Origin: Bacteroidota bacterium
Lineage (GTDB): Bacteria > Bacteroidota > Bacteroidia > Chitinophagales > UBA8649
Assembly (NCBI GenBank): GCA_003447535.1
Contig: DLYY01000125.1
Span: 1 to 13,694, forward strand
Length of the DNA: 13,694 nt
Reading direction: 5' to 3'
The notes under the pieces are model-generated. The model had not been told where the DNA came from, did no database searches, and worked only from the letters and a program-made list of their open reading frames with translations. Shown piece after piece: positions 1 to 8,700 of this stretch (position 1 is its first letter; each line of letters opens with the position of its first letter). Both the position numbers and the translations under genes were made by a program.

Positions 1-406
1 CCCCTACCTTTTTGCCTAGGAGGCCTCTGCCTATTGGTGATTCTACTGAAATCTTCTTAGTCTTAAGGTCGGCTTCACTTTCAGAAACTAATTGATACTC
101 CATTTCCGCTCCACGACGAAGGTTCTTAATGCGGACCTTAGCAAACATCATTGCCTTACTTTGGTCAATCTGACTCAAATCTATGACACGAGCACGGCCC
201 ATTTGACTGTCAAGCACAGCGATCTTAGCCTCTAGCAATCCCTGCGCCTCCTTGGCTGCATCATACTCAGCATTCTCAGAAAGATCCCCCTTTTCACGTG
301 CCTCAGCAATAGCCTTAGCTGCTGCCGGACGTTCCACAGCCTTCATGTGTTTTAACTCTGCCTGTAACCGGTCCATACCCTCTTGAGATAGATAGATAGT
401 TTCCAT
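1..406 (-). CDS. greA: Transcription elongation factor GreA (partial; C-terminus beyond left edge)
   Basis: GreA enters the secondary channel of RNA polymerase and stimulates cleavage of backtracked RNA, rescuing stalled complexes. The ATG at 404-406 opens METIYLSQEGMDRLQAELKH, a normal GreA beginning. The N-terminal coiled coil follows, and its tip reads EKGDLSENAEYDAAKE, with the acidic residues D41 and E44 that hold the catalytic magnesium in E. coli GreA. The C-terminal FKBP-like domain starts near residue 80 and is visible up to SPIGRGLLGKKVG, where the window ends after 135 codons. About 20 residues should be missing, judging from the usual length of roughly 158. The GreA-type tip and spacing argue against GreB. 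The gene lies on the same strand as the preceding operon but is separated from it by a terminator. I see no convincing promoter in the 22 bases between that terminator and the ATG. Confidence 0.95.
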   Translation of the reverse strand, partial: METIYLSQEGMDRLQAELKHMKAVERPAAAKAIAEAREKGDLSENAEYDAAKEAQGLLEAKIAVLDSQMGRARVIDLSQIDQSKAMMFAKVRIKNLRRGAEMEYQLVSESEADLKTKKISVESPIGRGLLGKKVG

Positions 407-428
407 AATATACTATTGATGTATAAAC

Positions 429-460
429 AAAAAACGTCATCCTACGTAGGTAGAATGACG
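429..460 (-). terminator. Rho-independent terminator after the PorV-like gene
   Basis: Read on the minus strand, CGTCAT pairs perfectly with ATGACG (455-460 with 435-440). After one mismatch the stem continues with CTAC pairing GTAG (450-453 with 442-445) and a four-base loop. Six T residues follow at once (434-429), then GTTT. It lies 22 bases past the stop codon of the PorV-like gene and should end the three-gene outer-membrane operon. Its T-tract ends only 22 bases before the greA start codon. Confidence 0.88.
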
Positions 461-482
461 CATAGTTAGTTGTTAATTATAT

Positions 483-1616
483 TTATAACGCGCGCGCTTC
501 GTCCTTATTGTCTAAGTTACAAGGGCTTCCAGAACGGAGATCGAAACGAAGTCCGATACTGTGCGTTCCATTATACATGTTTAAATCCGATGCTCTGTAA
601 CTGTAATCAATACCCATAGATGGTCCATTCTGCTTAAATGGAACTTCTACTGAGAAACCACCAGCTAGACCGTAGTAGACCGTTGACGAATTTTCCGTCC
701 AAAGACCTTTCTCGTGTCGATAGCCTAAGCGAGCCATGAACATCTCTTTAAAGCCGTACTCTACACCGCCACCAAAGTGGTCCTTACCAAAAGAGTTTGA
801 GGTAAAGTTTCCGATAACCGTAACACGGTGTGCATTATATGCTCCATTACACCGATAATCTGGACCGAACCAAAAGTCATACGAAGCACCGATATGTAGG
901 AGAGAAGGTAACTCGAATTTCGTTGGCAAAATACTTTGCGTCAGCTCATAGTTGTCTCCATCAGGACTTGTCGCACGGTATGTAAAACCATCCCCTCCGT
1001 ATTTCATAGGTGTACCTACATTTCGAATAGCAACACCAAAACGTAGGTTCTCCTTATCACCCGTTACATATTGAAGACCAGCATCTAAAGAAACTCCAGA
1101 TGCACTAACGTCTTCTATACCTTCATTGATTAGACGGAAGGTTACCCCACCATAAATATTATCCGTGAAAGCACGAGAATATGTTAGTCCAATATTAATA
1201 AAGGATGGTGAGAAGGATCCAAGACCGTTTTGTGGGTTAGGATTATTCACCGTAGTCCTAGGAATGTCACCAAGGTTTAACGAAAAGATACTTACGCCAA
1301 GGGCATCTTGTTCATTTAGTTTGAAGCCGACACCAGCTTGTGTTATTCCAATATCTGATCCCTGTAACCAAAGGGTCTGTGCCGCTGCAAACTGCATGTT
1401 ATCAATTCGACTCAATCCCGCAGGATTAAGACGCGTTGCCTCCAGTCCTGATACCCGAGCGCAGTACATATCCCAAAGACCCGTTGATCTTCCCCAACCA
1501 TTCATAAGTAACTGGGATGCTCCACTTTCGCCAATACGATCGGAGTTACCGGCATAGGTCGTAAATGATGTGGCTACAAGACCAAGAGTTAGTATATAAT
1601 TAAAAGCCTTCTTCAT
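483..1616 (-). CDS. PorV/PorQ-family outer-membrane beta-barrel protein
   Basis: Exported protein of 377 aa. The signal peptide is MKKAFNYILTLGLVATSFTT with probable cleavage after TYA (residue 22). The segment at residues 32-71 (GASQLLMNGWGRS, then VSGLEATRLNPAGL) is typical of the PorV/PorQ (UPF0164) family. The rest alternates short beta strands such as FINIGLTYSRAFTDNIYGG and ends in HSIGLRFDLR, fitting a FadL-like barrel. In type IX secretion, PorV binds cargo C-terminal domains and carries them from the SprA translocon to the PorU sortase. This protein matches the family but not the consensus of genuine PorV, so it is probably a paralogue with its own partner. I chose the ATG at 1614-1616, right before the signal peptide and 10 bases past the upstream stop. 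An in-frame GTG at 1635-1637 would add seven polar residues and overlap that gene. It is the last gene of the operon and is followed by a terminator. Three cysteines (near residues 52, 256 and 366) are a minor oddity. Confidence 0.82.
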   Translation of the reverse strand: MKKAFNYILTLGLVATSFTTYAGNSDRIGESGASQLLMNGWGRSTGLWDMYCARVSGLEATRLNPAGLSRIDNMQFAAAQTLWLQGSDIGITQAGVGFKLNEQDALGVSIFSLNLGDIPRTTVNNPNPQNGLGSFSPSFINIGLTYSRAFTDNIYGGVTFRLINEGIEDVSASGVSLDAGLQYVTGDKENLRFGVAIRNVGTPMKYGGDGFTYRATSPDGDNYELTQSILPTKFELPSLLHIGASYDFWFGPDYRCNGAYNAHRVTVIGNFTSNSFGKDHFGGGVEYGFKEMFMARLGYRHEKGLWTENSSTVYYGLAGGFSVEVPFKQNGPSMGIDYSYRASDLNMYNGTHSIGLRFDLRSGSPCNLDNKDEARAL

Positions 1617-1626
1617 AGTTCTTTGT

Positions 1627-4600
1627 TTAGAAGTCACTCACGTCTGTTGGACGTAAGAATACTACAGATTTTAATGATTTTTGACCGACGTTAGGTACAT
1701 CAACGTGAATTAAGTATACCCCACTTCCTACTGGAATTCCAGCAAAGTTCTTAAGATCCCAGACCAGGCTGTTATCTAAGTTTAGATCACCGCCGACCAC
1801 ACCTCCGCGAGAGATATCGCTATTTGCAACAGAACGATCATATTGACGCACGAACTTACCGTCAAGCGTTAGAATTTTAATAGTGCACACATTCGGCAAG
1901 TTGGTGAACTTAACAATGTTGCTTAACTGATTCGCTTCATATTCACTAAACGCATAGTAAGGATTTGGTACCACGCGAATATTATCTAACTCTTCAACCG
2001 CTACGTCAACAGATTCTGTTGTGGGCGAAAGACCCGTTGTAGAGAACGAATAGCGAGGAAGTGAATCATTGCTTGATGCTTGAACTGACGATGCCGTTCC
2101 AAACGCAGCAAATGGTTTTTCAACGCGAATCTTTATTCTCGTTTCCGTTGGAATAATTGGGAACCTTCTGTTGGTCGATAGATCCTTTTCTAGCGTGGTA
2201 CCCTCAGTAAGCACAGGAATTGCTGTGTACATAAAGTTTTCATAGATTGATCCAAAGACCGCAGGAATGCTTTCATTGCCTCCTGAGAACTGATTGAAGT
2301 TTGTCTCCATTAAGTCTCGTGTATCTCGTACAAATTGCTCATCGTATCGACTATCTAATACGTAGATGAAATGCTTACCTCCCCATGCAGGAACATTATC
2401 GTCTGTTCCAGGTATGGTGGTAAGAATATCATAGCGGCCATCTGTTGGATCCCATACAAGGTTGTTTCCATTGTTATCACCACGTGAAGACGCTTCACCA
2501 AAGAAAATGTTCAAACGCTCTCCTGTTTCTTGGTTTATAGCATAACCAGGGAAGTACGACAAGCCCTGCTCACCGAAAGCGATGTTACCAGAAATTGTCA
2601 ATGACGTATCCTGGCGTAACTGACCCTTGTATGCTCCACCTTGAGTAAATAGTGGCTCCTCACCCGTTTCTAAAACGAGACTTAAAGACCACTTACTCTT
2701 ATCAGGAGTAATTACAATGTCAACACTCTGGAGTTTCTCAAGTGTATTCACCGGAGGGGCGAAATCAGTTGCACGGAAAGGACCATTTGTTTTGTTATGA
2801 TCATCAGTCTTGAACGCTGGACCATGCAGGAAGGTCGGTGGCTGAGTCGACTGATTCGTATTTGCTGGATTAGTCAAATTCGTAGAAGTAAATCGACCGT
2901 AGTTTGATGTTAAGCAGTATGGTGCCCATTGACCGCCAAGAATATTGTTGAACTCCCCATTAGCATCATAGAAGAATGTCTCTGATGGCGGTTGAGCAGC
3001 ATTAGTGAACGCTGGCGCCGTTGGATAATACTGGTCATCATATACTCTACGCAGCGCATACTCTGATTCAAACAGTTTGAATTGACCGGATCGCAACCAA
3101 TTTGAAGGGCTCTCATCCCCACCATTGGAACCGTCTGTAATAAACGTTAACCATTGTTGATCGTCATCGGCAAATTCAATAGAAGAGGTTAAATAGCCGT
3201 AAACATCTTCATTGTTGTTTCTATTTGTATTAACCGATAATGGATTCCCAAGTTTAAGTGCAATCCCATATTCAGGTATAATTTGATCAAATGGTCGATC
3301 AAGTGTACGCTCAGATTGAATCGTTGTCTCTACCACCCCATCACGACTAACCGTTAACTCCCAAGTTGCCCCCGCAGGAAAGACATTGGCAGGATTTGTC
3401 GATGGCAGTATGCGTAATTCGTAGTCCACTTCCTGAAGAGCAAATGGATCAACTACACGAACCCCAATCGGAGTCTTATTGCCTTTGTACGTAATATCAT
3501 CAACATAACTTGTGAAACTGCTAAGGATTTCCTCCTCGCTTTCCGCAGTAATTTCAATTGGATTACCTCCATTTCCTTGACCTTCAACCCTTGTTACAGG
3601 AAGACCTTGTCCATAGACAGCATTGAGATCAGTACCTCCTAATCCAGGATTAGACCTGTGCGGGGTACAAGTATACTGTTTGATATTACCCTGACCTAAA
3701 ATATATGGTTCATATTGCGGAACTACACTTGATGTATCGCCTGAAACATAGGGATAAAAGTTGTTGTAACCGTAGGCCAAAGCCATGTAGTAGTAATCTT
3801 TATGATTCACTAGTTTGTTGTCTCCAACGGCAAACAGGTCGGTGGTCACCTGAAGACTCCTTTCTATACCTTCGTTAGATCCTGTAACCTTTAACACAGG
3901 GCTGTAAATCGTTTGCCCATTAGCAGTTAGAGGCTCGTAGTTATAGATATCAACAATGTCATCTTTTACATCACATTGGTAGAGAATACGAGCTCTGGAG
4001 GCATCGCTTAATTCCTGCGCAGTAACTGTCGCATCAGCTAATTGATAGAGAAGATATCCTTGGAACTTATAGGTAGAATCATCAAACCCACTCGAACCAG
4101 GAACATTCTCGGCATAATTCTCACCGAAGTTGTTAGAGTTTTGAGCATAAGTCATTGTAAAGATGAACTCCTCATCGAGCTCACGCACATTGAGATCAGG
4201 AGCATCCGGACCGTCAAGTTTATCGAAGTTGTTGTCAAAGAGGAACTGAGCTCGGTCATCAGCACGACCTATAATCGCCTCGATATCTGGGCATATACCA
4301 TAATTATCCGGCTTCACCCAAATCGCTCCGATTGTGATTTTCTGGAATTCCCCATTTTGTAGTGTAAATGGACCAGAGTTTTGCACAAAACGTCTGTCGT
4401 CACCAGGTATTGATTCCGAGCACTCAGACCAACCAGCTGGATCCGAAGGATTAGATGGATAGACATAGTTTGTTTGCACCGTACCACCATAACCTGTTCC
4501 ATTCTCAGTGATTGGTGTTCCATCCTTCCAAAGACCTGTTTGGAAATTTCTGAACTGTGCTGCATTGTCAGGGTCAGTTTGTGGACCAGAGGCGGCATTA

Positions 4601-5706
4601 TTGAAGTAAACAAAAGAGGACATACCTAACTCGTTACCATTATCATCAAGTGGACCCTCGAAGTAATCAATCCCTAAAACCGGAGGAGGTGTTCCATATT
4701 GGTCATCTGAAGCTTGAGAATTATATACGAATCCTAAAGCACGCGACGTATCACAACCAATCCAGTCATCTTCAAAGTCACCTAAATCTGGATCACAGAA
4801 TACACCCATGTAGGTTTCATTCAGAGAACCTGGTGTTTTCTTAACGATATCAAAGGAGTAGAATGTCATGTTGTTCACCTCATCATTGGTTTGGAAAGCA
4901 AATGCGATGGCATTTACTTGAACCCCTAAGGCTTGTCCACCAGTTCGACCATGAATATTCCCCTTATCGTTCATTACCCAGAAAATCATTTGGTCTGCAT
5001 AATTTGGAACGACATTACCATTGTCATCTTTTACTCCAATAACAGGATAATCCCCTTTTCGAGGATCATAAATCCCATTATCATCGAAATCAAAGAAGGG
5101 CGCCAATGGGCCGTCATTATAATACAATACAGAGGATACCAATGGGTTCCCACGACCTGGCCAATTTTTAACACTCGCAGGTATCTGCGATTCTGCAAGG
5201 GATACGCCTCCTGCCTCTTGAAAGGCAAGTAGAAAGTTATCTATGTCTTCACCGAGAACTTCGAAGTGGTTATCCCACGCCGCACAAGTGGACTTATCAA
5301 TTTCACCATCCGGACGAAGAGGGCCTGTCCAAAAATCATGACCTTGGTTACGATAAGTCTGAGCAGCCACTTTAAGCTGACCTGCATCATCTAGAGCAGA
5401 AAACCAAAGAGCTCCAGCGAATATCGCATTGACCGGCGTCTGACCAGAAGAAGGGTCTATTTTAGGCACTTCATATTGGGCATCATTAACACCATCCCAC
5501 CACATATCTCCTCCACCAAGGATTTTTGCCCGAACGTTATTGATGTTCAAGTCCTTATCGGAATTCGATGGAAGACAATCTCCTAACTTCTCCAACTGAG
5601 CGCTTTCTTGTGCTGGACGCTCAGGAGCGCCTAGCCATAAAGCACCAAATGCAGTATTTCCTGCTAGGACGAGGACAGTAAGAATTATACGTTGTTGTAA
5701 ACTCAT
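1627..5706 (-). CDS. Large exported protein with type IX secretion-like C-terminal domain
   Basis: Protein of 1359 aa with a signal peptide (MSLQQRIILTVLVLAGNTAF, cleavage near residue 21). No enzyme family is recognisable. Residues 56-72 (NNVRAKILGGGDMWWDG) and 205-221 (FDFDDNGIYDPRKGDYP, an Asp-rich loop resembling a calcium site) precede the segment CDPDLGDFEDDWIGCD at 304-319. I recall such blocks from other Bacteroidota surface proteins, where they have no assigned function. The middle is beta-rich and low in lysine. The last 119 residues form an Ig-like fold resembling the type A sorting domain or FlgD Ig domain: IRVVPNPYYA (1243-1252), IKILTLDGKFVRQYD, then GSGVYLIHVDV and KSVVFLRPTDVSDF at the terminus. 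This suggests secretion across, or display on, the outer membrane. It lies between the TonB receptor (33 bases upstream) and the PorV-like gene (10 bases downstream), which makes those two its likely partners. Ten or so cysteines could form disulfides. Gene boundaries are certain; function is unknown. Confidence 0.85.
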   Translation of the reverse strand: MSLQQRIILTVLVLAGNTAFGALWLGAPERPAQESAQLEKLGDCLPSNSDKDLNINNVRAKILGGGDMWWDGVNDAQYEVPKIDPSSGQTPVNAIFAGALWFSALDDAGQLKVAAQTYRNQGHDFWTGPLRPDGEIDKSTCAAWDNHFEVLGEDIDNFLLAFQEAGGVSLAESQIPASVKNWPGRGNPLVSSVLYYNDGPLAPFFDFDDNGIYDPRKGDYPVIGVKDDNGNVVPNYADQMIFWVMNDKGNIHGRTGGQALGVQVNAIAFAFQTNDEVNNMTFYSFDIVKKTPGSLNETYMGVFCDPDLGDFEDDWIGCDTSRALGFVYNSQASDDQYGTPPPVLGIDYFEGPLDDNGNELGMSSFVYFNNAASGPQTDPDNAAQFRNFQTGLWKDGTPITENGTGYGGTVQTNYVYPSNPSDPAGWSECSESIPGDDRRFVQNSGPFTLQNGEFQKITIGAIWVKPDNYGICPDIEAIIGRADDRAQFLFDNNFDKLDGPDAPDLNVRELDEEFIFTMTYAQNSNNFGENYAENVPGSSGFDDSTYKFQGYLLYQLADATVTAQELSDASRARILYQCDVKDDIVDIYNYEPLTANGQTIYSPVLKVTGSNEGIERSLQVTTDLFAVGDNKLVNHKDYYYMALAYGYNNFYPYVSGDTSSVVPQYEPYILGQGNIKQYTCTPHRSNPGLGGTDLNAVYGQGLPVTRVEGQGNGGNPIEITAESEEEILSSFTSYVDDITYKGNKTPIGVRVVDPFALQEVDYELRILPSTNPANVFPAGATWELTVSRDGVVETTIQSERTLDRPFDQIIPEYGIALKLGNPLSVNTNRNNNEDVYGYLTSSIEFADDDQQWLTFITDGSNGGDESPSNWLRSGQFKLFESEYALRRVYDDQYYPTAPAFTNAAQPPSETFFYDANGEFNNILGGQWAPYCLTSNYGRFTSTNLTNPANTNQSTQPPTFLHGPAFKTDDHNKTNGPFRATDFAPPVNTLEKLQSVDIVITPDKSKWSLSLVLETGEEPLFTQGGAYKGQLRQDTSLTISGNIAFGEQGLSYFPGYAINQETGERLNIFFGEASSRGDNNGNNLVWDPTDGRYDILTTIPGTDDNVPAWGGKHFIYVLDSRYDEQFVRDTRDLMETNFNQFSGGNESIPAVFGSIYENFMYTAIPVLTEGTTLEKDLSTNRRFPIIPTETRIKIRVEKPFAAFGTASSVQASSNDSLPRYSFSTTGLSPTTESVDVAVEELDNIRVVPNPYYAFSEYEANQLSNIVKFTNLPNVCTIKILTLDGKFVRQYDRSVANSDISRGGVVGGDLNLDNSLVWDLKNFAGIPVGSGVYLIHVDVPNVGQKSLKSVVFLRPTDVSDF

Positions 5707-5739
5707 AATCTCGGTTTATTAAGTCTTTAAATTTTTCTA

Positions 5740-8700
5740 TTAAAAGTTCATGGATAGGCCTAAGAAAATTCTTCGCGGCAGGGTGAAGTTTCCTGGACGA
5801 TTAACACTGGCAGAATATAGGTCGCGATAAGAATCTGGGCTTACCGAACTATTAATAACAGTTTGTGCTTCTGGACTCTGAAGCCACCCATCTTCAGTAG
5901 CAGAACCCGTGTATCGATAAACGTTTCGAACATTAAGTGTTCCAAGTACATTTTGAGCCATTACATAGGCATTGAAATACATTGATTTCGCAGGACCTTC
6001 AGCATCATCCTTTTGCTTGAATTTGATTGTAAATGATTTGTCAAGTTTGAGATCAACTCTGAAGTTCCAACCAATGCGAGAACCATTGATATATCCTGCA
6101 GTGGTTACACGCTGTCCGCCAATCTGACGAGTAGCAATTGGATTCTCAATCTGGGTGTACGGTGTGCCTGAGTTAGCATTCACTCGAATATTTAATCCAG
6201 TATTAGACAAAATCTGCTTACCTCCCTTTGATACAGGACCGTTGTAATCACGACCATCAGCAAAACGATAGTCGACCACTAAGTTCATAAGATGTCTTGC
6301 ATCGTAGTCAAGTGGCGCAACGGTTCGGAAGTTAATTCCTGTATTTTGAACCACCTGTAATTGCGTCTGGTCATCTGAACCAGATCCTTCTGCAAACTGA
6401 AGGGTGTAAGAAGCACTTGCCTTAAAGTTTCTTGTACGACGTAAGTCATAGACGAAATCAAATCCTTTAGTATTTCCAAAGTCAATATTGGCATAAGAGA
6501 AATACGTCTGTGGATAGGCATTGTTCAACTGTTTGATTTGAACTTGATTTTTAAACTCTTTGAAGTAGGCAGAAATCGTGAATGCTGAAGAATTCGTTAG
6601 TTTCTGCTTGAAACCAACTTGGAAATCAACCGTTGTCTCTGGACGAATTGCTGGGTTAGCAATTGGAGACCCCCCAAACTCCTCTAAGAAGTAATAATTC
6701 AATGGAGATCCTGTAGCACGTTGAATTAGAGAATTCGATCCTCCAATTCGTGCCTGAGGCCCTTGAGTTAACACATCATAGTGGGCAAAGAAAAGTGCCT
6801 TATCCGTGATATTGAATGAAAACTGAAGACGAGGCATAAAGACATACTCTGGATCATAATCATCAAACGTAGAGTTAGGATCAAACCCAGGATCTTTAAT
6901 ACCAAGAGTATCTGTCAAGAATGGTTGAGGAGTTCCTCCTGTCTGAAGGGCAATGGCATTTCCATCGGCTAACTCTACCCCTTCTGCATTATACCATACA
7001 TCACCATTACGATATCCTGTTACCGATGTAGGATTTAGCGCATTGTCAACATAGATCACATAATCAGAAGCAATATTGCCTGGATGAGTAATATATGTCC
7101 GCTCAGATTCTGGAACATCTGCAGCATTCGCATAATTTGTTACGTTGTAGAGATAATTTACATCACCAACGCTTTGGAATCCTTCCACAATGAGCGGATC
7201 CCGAAGAACCGCTTGATTCAGATCGTATCGGTCGATACGAAGCCCGATTCGGAAGGTTAAATCTTTCAATTGGAATTTATCTTCTATGAAAAAGGCACCA
7301 TAAGTTGGACGATACGCACCAATCGGTCGCAAGTAGTTTCCTTCTGCATCCCGCTTTTTCCAGAAGTCTTCAAATTTCCATGGCTCGTTAAAACGATTAC
7401 CATAAGCATCGTACCCCTGCCACTGAACAACTGGGCTTCCTGAGTTTAACAACTCATCAGGAGAGAACAAGTCAAGTGAAAACGTCTCGAGTGGAAGAGC
7501 AAAGACATCGATTAATTCATTATCCGCTGCACCGATTCGTTCACGAAGTCGTTGATCAAAAACAGACTGTGCGTCGGAATCTACTAAGCGGTCGAAATAG
7601 ATAGTGTCTTGGAAATAAAGATCAGGGAAGTTACCATCCTGATAATATACACGCTCCCCATCCACTAATACATATGGATTGCTTTCGTCTAGAGATTGAA
7701 TGTGTGAATTCGCCTGCAAACGAGCAATATCCCACAAGCTCAGTGGACTTACTGAGAAACTACGTGTTGCCTGCTGCTGAAACTCTGCACCGAAGCTTAT
7801 AGCATGTTTGTTACGCGTATCTGACCCTCGCTTCACGATATCAAATGATCCAGTGATTTGTCCACGGAACTGATCGATTTCAGAAGTAAAGTATCCATTA
7901 TACTGACGTCCTGTGTTGTACCACAAACTGTAAGGTATCTCTGCACGCTCTCCATTAATAAGCGCAAGTCCTGATTGAACTTGGTTTAAATCTGTAACAC
8001 TCGTTCCCATGGAGTCCATGTAGTAAAACCATTGAGAAGTGTAGTTCGCACCTCGTTCATTAACTAACGAAGAATTAAAGGTTACTGCAGTATCAGTAAA
8101 TCCGTTTTGAACGTACAAATCCCATGACTCTCCGCTAGGACCAGCAAAGCCGGATTGGTAAGCTACAGAAGGAGCTTGGGCCGTTTGAAACTCTCCGATA
8201 TATCCATAATCAAAATAACGATCTTGATGAGAATCATCTTCCGTTAGGACATTCAGCTTCTCATAATCAACCTGAACTTGATAAAAAGCATTTTGGAAAA
8301 TACTGTTGTTCCGCTCCTCACCCTCTATTCCTGTATTTCGCTTACCTAAATTATGCGTGAATCGAGCAAATCCTTTGTAGTTGTATGTTCTAGTTTGAGG
8401 ATTGTTCTCTGGGTTGAGCAAAGAATATTCCTCAATCCAACTCCTTCCTAAACTGTAGTTAAAGTTACCTCCTACAGCAAGGAACATGTTCTGGCTTAAA
8501 TTGAAATCAAAGCGGGCTGAACCCGTTGCTGTGTTCGACGTAGTATTTCGCCTGATACGGTTTACTTCGAGGTCATCGAAGGTTAGTGTTTCCGCGCGCA
8601 CTTGAATGTTTCCTAAAGAATCTATGAAAAGTGGTGTGTTTTGTAGATCTGCAAAAAGATCATCTTTCACCTTATACAAATCAATCGCTGAAGGATTAGG

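Noticed and set aside
387..399. GATA tetranucleotide repeat near the start of greA, considered for phase variation
   Set aside because: Only three full units are present, and they encode normal conserved GreA residues.
488..498. Alternating CG run at the end of the PorV-like gene
   Set aside because: It is short and simply encodes the Ala-Arg-Ala tail before the stop. No further structure is associated with it.
1165..1557. Open frame of 130 codons on the plus strand
   Set aside because: It lies wholly opposite the PorV-like gene, has no recognisable motif, and its length is explained by the codon bias of the real gene.
1614..1637. GTG at 1635-1637 as the start of the PorV-like gene
   Set aside because: It would put seven polar residues ahead of a well-formed signal peptide and overlap the upstream gene. 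The ATG at 1614-1616 gives a standard lipophilic N-terminus.
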